Assembly (NCBI GenBank): GCA_003343765.1
Contig: QAKO01000045.1
Location: forward strand, 8,939-18,321
Origin: Bacillota bacterium
GTDB lineage: Bacteria; Bacillota; Clostridia; Christensenellales; Borkfalkiaceae
Direction of reading: 5' to 3'
Length of the DNA: 9,383 bases
Made by a program: the position numbers and the translations under genes. The stretch's first letter is position 1, and each line of letters starts with the position of its first letter. The notes below the pieces were generated by a model that was given only the letters and a program-made list of their open reading frames with translations, was not told the DNA's origin and made no database searches. Shown here one piece after another: positions 5,933-9,383 of the stretch.

Positions 5933-7279
5933 TTATTTATAATTTTTTAAGTATTTATCCAGGAAATTCGTGCAATATGTGCCGTCCTTGAATTCGGGCT
6001 GTGCAAGAATATCGCTGGAAAGTTCGGCATTCGTATGCACGCCGTCGATGACCAGTTCGCACAGCGCCGCCTGCATTTTGCGGATCGCTTCCGTGCGCTC
6101 GCGCGCATATACGATGAGTTTTCCGATCATGCTGTCATAATACGGAGGAATGACGTAATCCTGATAAATCGCGGTATCAAACCGCACCCACGGCCCGCCG
6201 GGAATGTGCATGAATTTGATCTGTCCGCAACTCGGACGGAAGTTATTGCGCGCATCTTCCGAATTGATGCGGCACTCGATCGCGCAGCCGCGGAAACGAA
6301 TATCTTCCTGTTTATAGATAAATTCTATGCCCGCCGCAATACGGATCTGCCACTTCACGATATCGATACCCGTAACGTATTCCGTGACGGGATGTTCTAC
6401 CTGCAAACGCGTATTCATTTCCATAAAATAGAAATGATTGTCTTTGTCAAGCAGGAATTCGATCGTTCCGAGGCTGGTATAATTCACCGTTTTTGCCGCC
6501 AGAACGGCACAGCGCATCATTTCTTCGCGCACGTCCTCCCGAAGCGTTACGCAGGGACTCTCTTCGATGAGTTTCTGATTCTTTCTCTGCATGGAGCAAT
6601 CGCGTTCGCCCAGACACACCACATTGCCCTGGTTGTCCGCCACGATCTGCATTTCCACGTGCTTGACGTCCGTCAGATACTTTTCCAGATAAACTTTTCC
6701 GTTGCCGAACGCACTCTGCGCTTCACTCGACGCCGTATGCACCGCATTTTCGAAATCTTCTTCCTTCCAGACAATGCGGATTCCGCGTCCGCCGCCGCCT
6801 GCACTCGCCTTCACGATCACGGGATAACCGATCTCGCCCGCAAACTTCTTCGCCGCGGCAATGTCCGTGATCTCGTCCAGCCCGGGTACAACAGGCACGC
6901 CCGCCTTCTTCATTGTGCGGCGCGCTTCGTCCTTGTCGCCCATCTTCGAAATCACCGAATAGTGCGGCCCGATAAACTTGATATTGCACTTCTCGCAAAG
7001 CTCTGCAAAACGCGGATTTTCACTCAGAAGCCCGTACCCGGGATGGATCGCCTGGCAACCCGTCGCGATCGCAACATCGATGATGGCAGTCATATTCAGA
7101 TAACTGTCTTTCAAAAGCGCCGGCCCGATACAATAACTTTCATCCGCAAGATTGACGTGCAACGCCTGCGCATCCGCTTCCGAATACACGGCTACGGTGC
7201 GTATTCCCATCTCATTGCACGCGCGTATGATCCGCACGGCGATCTCGCCGCGGTTTGCAATCAATATTTTACTGAACAT
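5933..7279 (-). CDS. accC: Acetyl-CoA carboxylase biotin carboxylase subunit
   Basis: Uses ATP and bicarbonate to carboxylate the biotin carried by AccB. At 448 residues it matches the usual length (E. coli 449). Domains in order: N-terminal fold with ILIANRGEIA (5-14) and HPGYGLLSEN (79-88); ATP-grasp domain with Lys116, Lys157 and the glycine-rich lid ASAGGGGRG (158-166); catalytic region ERDCSMQRKNQK (225-236) with Cys228; metal and bicarbonate site with Glu274, Glu287, Asn289 and Arg291 in EMNTRLQVEHPVTE; and biotin-site Arg337 in ECRIN. All the key residues known from the E. coli enzyme appear conserved, so it should be active. The start has GAGGG (7284-7288) upstream. It follows accB by 90 nt, with fabZ missing from between them. 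Confidence 0.98.
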   Translation of the reverse strand: MFSKILIANRGEIAVRIIRACNEMGIRTVAVYSEADAQALHVNLADESYCIGPALLKDSYLNMTAIIDVAIATGCQAIHPGYGLLSENPRFAELCEKCNIKFIGPHYSVISKMGDKDEARRTMKKAGVPVVPGLDEITDIAAAKKFAGEIGYPVIVKASAGGGGRGIRIVWKEEDFENAVHTASSEAQSAFGNGKVYLEKYLTDVKHVEMQIVADNQGNVVCLGERDCSMQRKNQKLIEESPCVTLREDVREEMMRCAVLAAKTVNYTSLGTIEFLLDKDNHFYFMEMNTRLQVEHPVTEYVTGIDIVKWQIRIAAGIEFIYKQEDIRFRGCAIECRINSEDARNNFRPSCGQIKFMHIPGGPWVRFDTAIYQDYVIPPYYDSMIGKLIVYARERTEAIRKMQAALCELVIDGVHTNAELSSDILAQPEFKDGTYCTNFLDKYLKNYK

Positions 7280-7369
7280 GGTTCCCTCACTTCAAGAATT
7301 TTTCCGCCTTTAAGGCTTTCAGGTACTTACGCCCTTTTGCAGATCTGCTCCGCCCAAAGACGCATCCCC
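7280..7369 (-). other. accB-accC spacer lacking fabZ
   Basis: This 90-nt spacer contains no credible gene. It has two short palindromes (GCAGATCTGC and GCCTTTAAGGC) and the accC ribosome binding site. In many Firmicutes clusters fabZ occupies this position; no remnant of it could be recognised here. Confidence 0.6.
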
Positions 7370-7819
7370 TTAAAAAATCTTGAACAGGATCTGTCCGAAT
7401 TCAACCAACGCCCCGTTCTCCGCGCAGATCTCTACGATCTCCCCGTCTTCTTCCGCCACGACGTCGTTCATCAGCTTCATCGCTTCGATGATGCAAAGGG
7501 TATCCCCCTTTTTCACCTTGCTGCCCACCTTAACAAACGGCTCGGCTTCGGGTGAAGGTGCCGTATAAAAAATCCCGACCATCGGAGATTTGATGTCGCG
7601 GTATTTGTTGTAATCCTTGATCTGCGACGTCTCTTCTGCCTGCGGTTTGCTCTCGGGCAGCGTCTGCACATACTGCACCGCCGCCGGCATCATAGGCGCC
7701 GTCGCATTCTCTAAACGGATCGAATAATTCTCCTCCCCCGTCGTTTCGGATATTTCCATCTTCGCAAGTCCGCTTTCCTTGAATACGGCTATGATCTCGC
7801 GTAACTTTTTCTTGTCCAT
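7370..7819 (-). CDS. accB: Acetyl-CoA carboxylase biotin carboxyl carrier protein
   Basis: Carries the biotin that shuttles CO2 between AccC and the AccA/AccD carboxyltransferase. The 149 residues are of family length. The N-terminal segment (about 1-37) matches the AccB oligomerisation region. A Pro/Ala/Glu-rich flexible linker spans about 39-70. The biotinyl domain runs from about 76 to 149, with the biotin-accepting Lys115 in EAMKLM (112-117). The segment FYTAPSPEAEPFVKVG (84-99) corresponds to the thumb loop that marks AccB among biotinyl domains. The start has AAGGAG (7827-7832) 7 nt upstream. A stem-loop with a T-run lies between it and fabF. Confidence 0.97.
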   Translation of the reverse strand: MDKKKLREIIAVFKESGLAKMEISETTGEENYSIRLENATAPMMPAAVQYVQTLPESKPQAEETSQIKDYNKYRDIKSPMVGIFYTAPSPEAEPFVKVGSKVKKGDTLCIIEAMKLMNDVVAEEDGEIVEICAENGALVEFGQILFKIF

Positions 7820-7847
7820 CCGGGTTCTCCTTCCTCTCTTATTTTGT

Positions 7848-7887
7848 AAAAATTGCGTTTATTTCCCGAAATCAGAATAAACGCAAT
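7848..7887 (-). terminator. Stem-loop with T-run between fabF and accB (terminator or attenuator)
   Basis: ATTGCGTTTATT (7852-7863) and AATAAACGCAAT (7876-7887) form a perfect 12-bp stem with a 12-nt loop. On the - strand the stem is followed by T residues (a run of five, 7852-7848, overlapping its base). It starts 8 nt after the fabF stop and ends about 15 nt before the accB ribosome binding site. It looks like a Rho-independent terminator of moderate strength; the stem is AT-rich. Confidence 0.65.
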
Positions 7888-7895
7888 CGTATGCT

Positions 7896-9128
7896 CTAAA
7901 TTTTCTTGAACGCTATGCAACCGTTGTGACCGCCGAATCCCAGCGACGTCGAAAGCGCAAAGCGAAGATCGGCTTTCACCGCCGTATTCGGCGTGATGTC
8001 CAGATCACATTCCTCGTCCTTGACGCAGTAATTCACGGTCGGGGGTACCACCCCTTCATGCAGCGCAAGCACCGACGCGATCGCTTCGATCCCGCCTGCC
8101 GCACCCAGCATATGCCCCGTCATCGACTTGGTCGACGACACGTGCAGTTTGTAAGCGTCTTCACCGAATGCGCGTTTGAGTGCATTCGTTTCCGTCTTGT
8201 CGTTGAGCGGCGTTCCCGTGCCGTGCGCGTTCACGTACACATCCCTGTCCGCCTTGATTCCGCCTTCTTCCGCCGCCAGTTCAATAGCTCTGGAAGATGC
8301 GATCGCTTCCGGATTGGGCGCCGTCATATGGTATGCGTCGTTCGTGCAGCCGTAGCCCACTACTTCCGCATAAATTTTCGCGCCGCGCGCTTTCGCATGC
8401 TCGTATTCTTCCAGCATCACGACCGCGCCGCCTTCACCCATGACAAATCCCGCACGTTCCTTATCAAAAGGAATGGACGCGCGGTTCTTGTCCGTACTCT
8501 GCGACAACGCCTGGCAGGAAATGAATCCCGCAAAGCACAGCGGCGTGATCGCCGCTTCGCTGCCGCCCGCAAGCATGGCGTCCGCATACCCGTGTTTGAT
8601 CACGCGGTACGCTTCCCCGATGCTGTTCGTCGATGTTGCGCAAGCCGTTACGATGCCGATGTTCGGCCCCTGCGCATTGTATTTGATCGCAACCGTACCC
8701 GATGCAATGTTGGAGATCATCATCGGCACAAAAAAGGGAGAGACCCTGCCCGGCCCTTTTTCAATGAGTTTTGTATGTTCCGCGATCAGTGTATGGATCC
8801 CGCCGATCCCCGACCCGATGTAAACTCCGAACCGATCGGGCGCAATGCTCTCCGCCGTCATGCCGCTGTCTTCATATGCCTGCGTCGCCGCCGCTACCGC
8901 ATACTGCGTGTAAAGGTCTGTTTTACGGACATCTCCCTTCGGCATATACAGCGTCGGGTCAAAATCCCGCACTTCGCCCGCCAGCGTGCATTTGTATTCG
9001 GATGCGTCAAATTTCGTGACCGTATCAATGCCGCACACGCCGTTTTTCATATTTTCCCACGTTGTCTTCACATCATTGCCGAGCGGCGTTACCGCCCCCA
9101 ATCCCGTAACAACAACTCTTTTATTCAT
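7896..9128 (-). CDS. fabF: Beta-ketoacyl-ACP synthase II (3-oxoacyl-ACP synthase, KAS II)
   Basis: Condenses acyl-ACP with malonyl-ACP in each elongation round of type II fatty-acid synthesis. With the start at 9128 the protein has 410 residues, like E. coli FabF (about 412). The catalytic triad is in place: Cys163 in VTACATSTNS, His302 in NAHGTGTPLNDKTE and His339 in KSMTGHMLGAAGG, with Lys334 also kept. GSGIGG (105-110, Ile108 lining the acyl pocket) and LGFGGHNG (396-403, gatekeeper Phe398) fit FabF rather than FabB. The start is supported by AAGGAG 5-6 nt upstream and the standard opening MNKRVVVTGLGAVTPLG. The frame stays open to 9257, but the extra 43 residues are unlike the family. It lies upstream of accB in the usual cluster order. 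Confidence 0.97.
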   Translation of the reverse strand: MNKRVVVTGLGAVTPLGNDVKTTWENMKNGVCGIDTVTKFDASEYKCTLAGEVRDFDPTLYMPKGDVRKTDLYTQYAVAAATQAYEDSGMTAESIAPDRFGVYIGSGIGGIHTLIAEHTKLIEKGPGRVSPFFVPMMISNIASGTVAIKYNAQGPNIGIVTACATSTNSIGEAYRVIKHGYADAMLAGGSEAAITPLCFAGFISCQALSQSTDKNRASIPFDKERAGFVMGEGGAVVMLEEYEHAKARGAKIYAEVVGYGCTNDAYHMTAPNPEAIASSRAIELAAEEGGIKADRDVYVNAHGTGTPLNDKTETNALKRAFGEDAYKLHVSSTKSMTGHMLGAAGGIEAIASVLALHEGVVPPTVNYCVKDEECDLDITPNTAVKADLRFALSTSLGFGGHNGCIAFKKI

Positions 9129-9304
9129 AAAATCTCCTTCTCGCCCGCCCTGCAGCCCTGCAAAACGGACAGGATCGTTATTTTCAAATCTAAAAACGGA
9201 TTTTTTCTTCCGCTCACGCGCCCCGCTTTCCGCATAAGCAAAACGGATGCATTTCAAATATTTTTAAAAACTTCGGCGCGTTCCAGAATTAAATACGATT
9301 TTTT
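9129..9304 (-). promoter_or_regulatory. fabF upstream region with three TCCGTTTT repeats
   Basis: The region between the bidirectional terminator and fabF must hold the fabF promoter if no transcript crosses the terminator. A weak candidate is TTGAAA (- strand, 9257-9252) with TATGCG (9236-9231) at 15-nt spacing; confidence in it is low. The 8-mer AAAACGGA (TCCGTTTT on the - strand) occurs three times, at 9162-9169, 9193-9200 and 9240-9247. Two of these belong to a 10-nt repeat GCAAAACGGA. No gene is seen here. Confidence 0.35.
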
Positions 9305-9336
9305 GAAAAAGCCAAAAGCGCGGTTTTGGCTTTTTC
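9305..9336. terminator. Bidirectional intrinsic terminator upstream of fabF
   Basis: GAAAAAGCCAAAA (9305-9317) pairs perfectly with TTTTGGCTTTTTC (9324-9336), a 13-bp stem with a 6-nt GCGCGG loop. A-rich and T-rich outer arms give a terminator shape on both strands. On the - strand it would end the transcript of a gene beyond the window edge. All three - strand frames are open from 9383 to the hairpin, so no stop codon of that gene is visible. Confidence 0.75.
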
Positions 9337-9383
9337 CCCGCACGCCGCACGGGCGGCGCAAGCGGAATGAGTGAATGCGCGCT
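9337..9383. other. Window edge, GC-rich, no gene recognised
   Basis: Contains a 6-bp GC stem-loop (CGCCGC 9343-9348 with GCGGCG 9353-9358, loop ACGG) without a T-run. It is too short to assign to a gene on either strand. Confidence 0.4.

Noticed and set aside
7340..7364. Tiny ORF (12 codons) just after accB
   Set aside because: The G-rich stretch abuts the ATG with no spacing, the peptide is very short, and nothing supports it as a fabZ remnant.
6035..7555. Long + strand open frame (506 codons) opposite accC/accB
   Set aside because: It is antisense to two well-supported genes, its translation is rich in Arg, His and Phe as expected for a mirror frame of GC-biased codons, and no family is recognisable.
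9129..9257. N-terminal extension of fabF to an ATG at 9257
   Set aside because: The 43 extra residues have no family match; the ATG at 9128 has AAGGAG upstream and gives the normal length and opening.
7926..9374. Long + strand open frame (482 codons) opposite fabF
   Set aside because: Antisense mirror frame of fabF with Arg-rich composition; it also reads through the terminator at 9305-9336.

Overview
The window looks like a chromosomal segment of a Clostridia-type Bacillota (Firmicutes) bacterium. This is inferred from gene content only: separate AccA and AccD subunits with the short AccA form, a DegV-family lipid-binding protein, a DUF4250 protein, strong AGGAGG-like ribosome binding sites, and a fabF-accB-accC-accD-accA order close to the Firmicutes type II fatty-acid synthesis cluster. 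No mobile element, CRISPR array, tRNA or rRNA was seen.

Left part, + strand (1-1646): the 3' end of an ABCG-like ATPase gene, an ABC-2 permease gene joined to it by an ATGA overlap, and a 59-codon DUF4250 gene. A 17-bp stem-loop terminator follows (1700-1741). The non-coding stretch 1647-2070 lies between convergent transcription units and carries a terminator for each side.

Right part, - strand (9128 down to 2071), in transcription order: fabF (condensing enzyme), accB (biotin carrier), accC (biotin carboxylase), accD and accA (carboxyltransferase beta and alpha), degV (probable fatty-acid-binding protein) and a CPBP-family membrane protein. The four acc genes encode a complete acetyl-CoA carboxylase, which makes malonyl-CoA. 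After transfer of the malonyl group to ACP, FabF uses it for chain elongation. A DegV/FakB-like protein at the end of the set suggests a link to uptake or recycling of fatty acids. fabZ, usually found between accB and accC in this type of cluster, is absent here.

The coding content is mostly ordinary housekeeping. The interest is in the spaces between genes. Strong stem-loops sit just upstream of the ribosome binding sites of accB, the CPBP gene and the DUF4250 gene. The 248-nt accC-accD gap holds an extended -10 element and two inverted repeats. A 27-codon ORF exactly bridges accA and degV through TAATG and ATGA overlaps. Several starts were corrected from the longest reading frame (fabF, degV, accD, DUF4250). 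I found no convincing evidence of a wholly new system.
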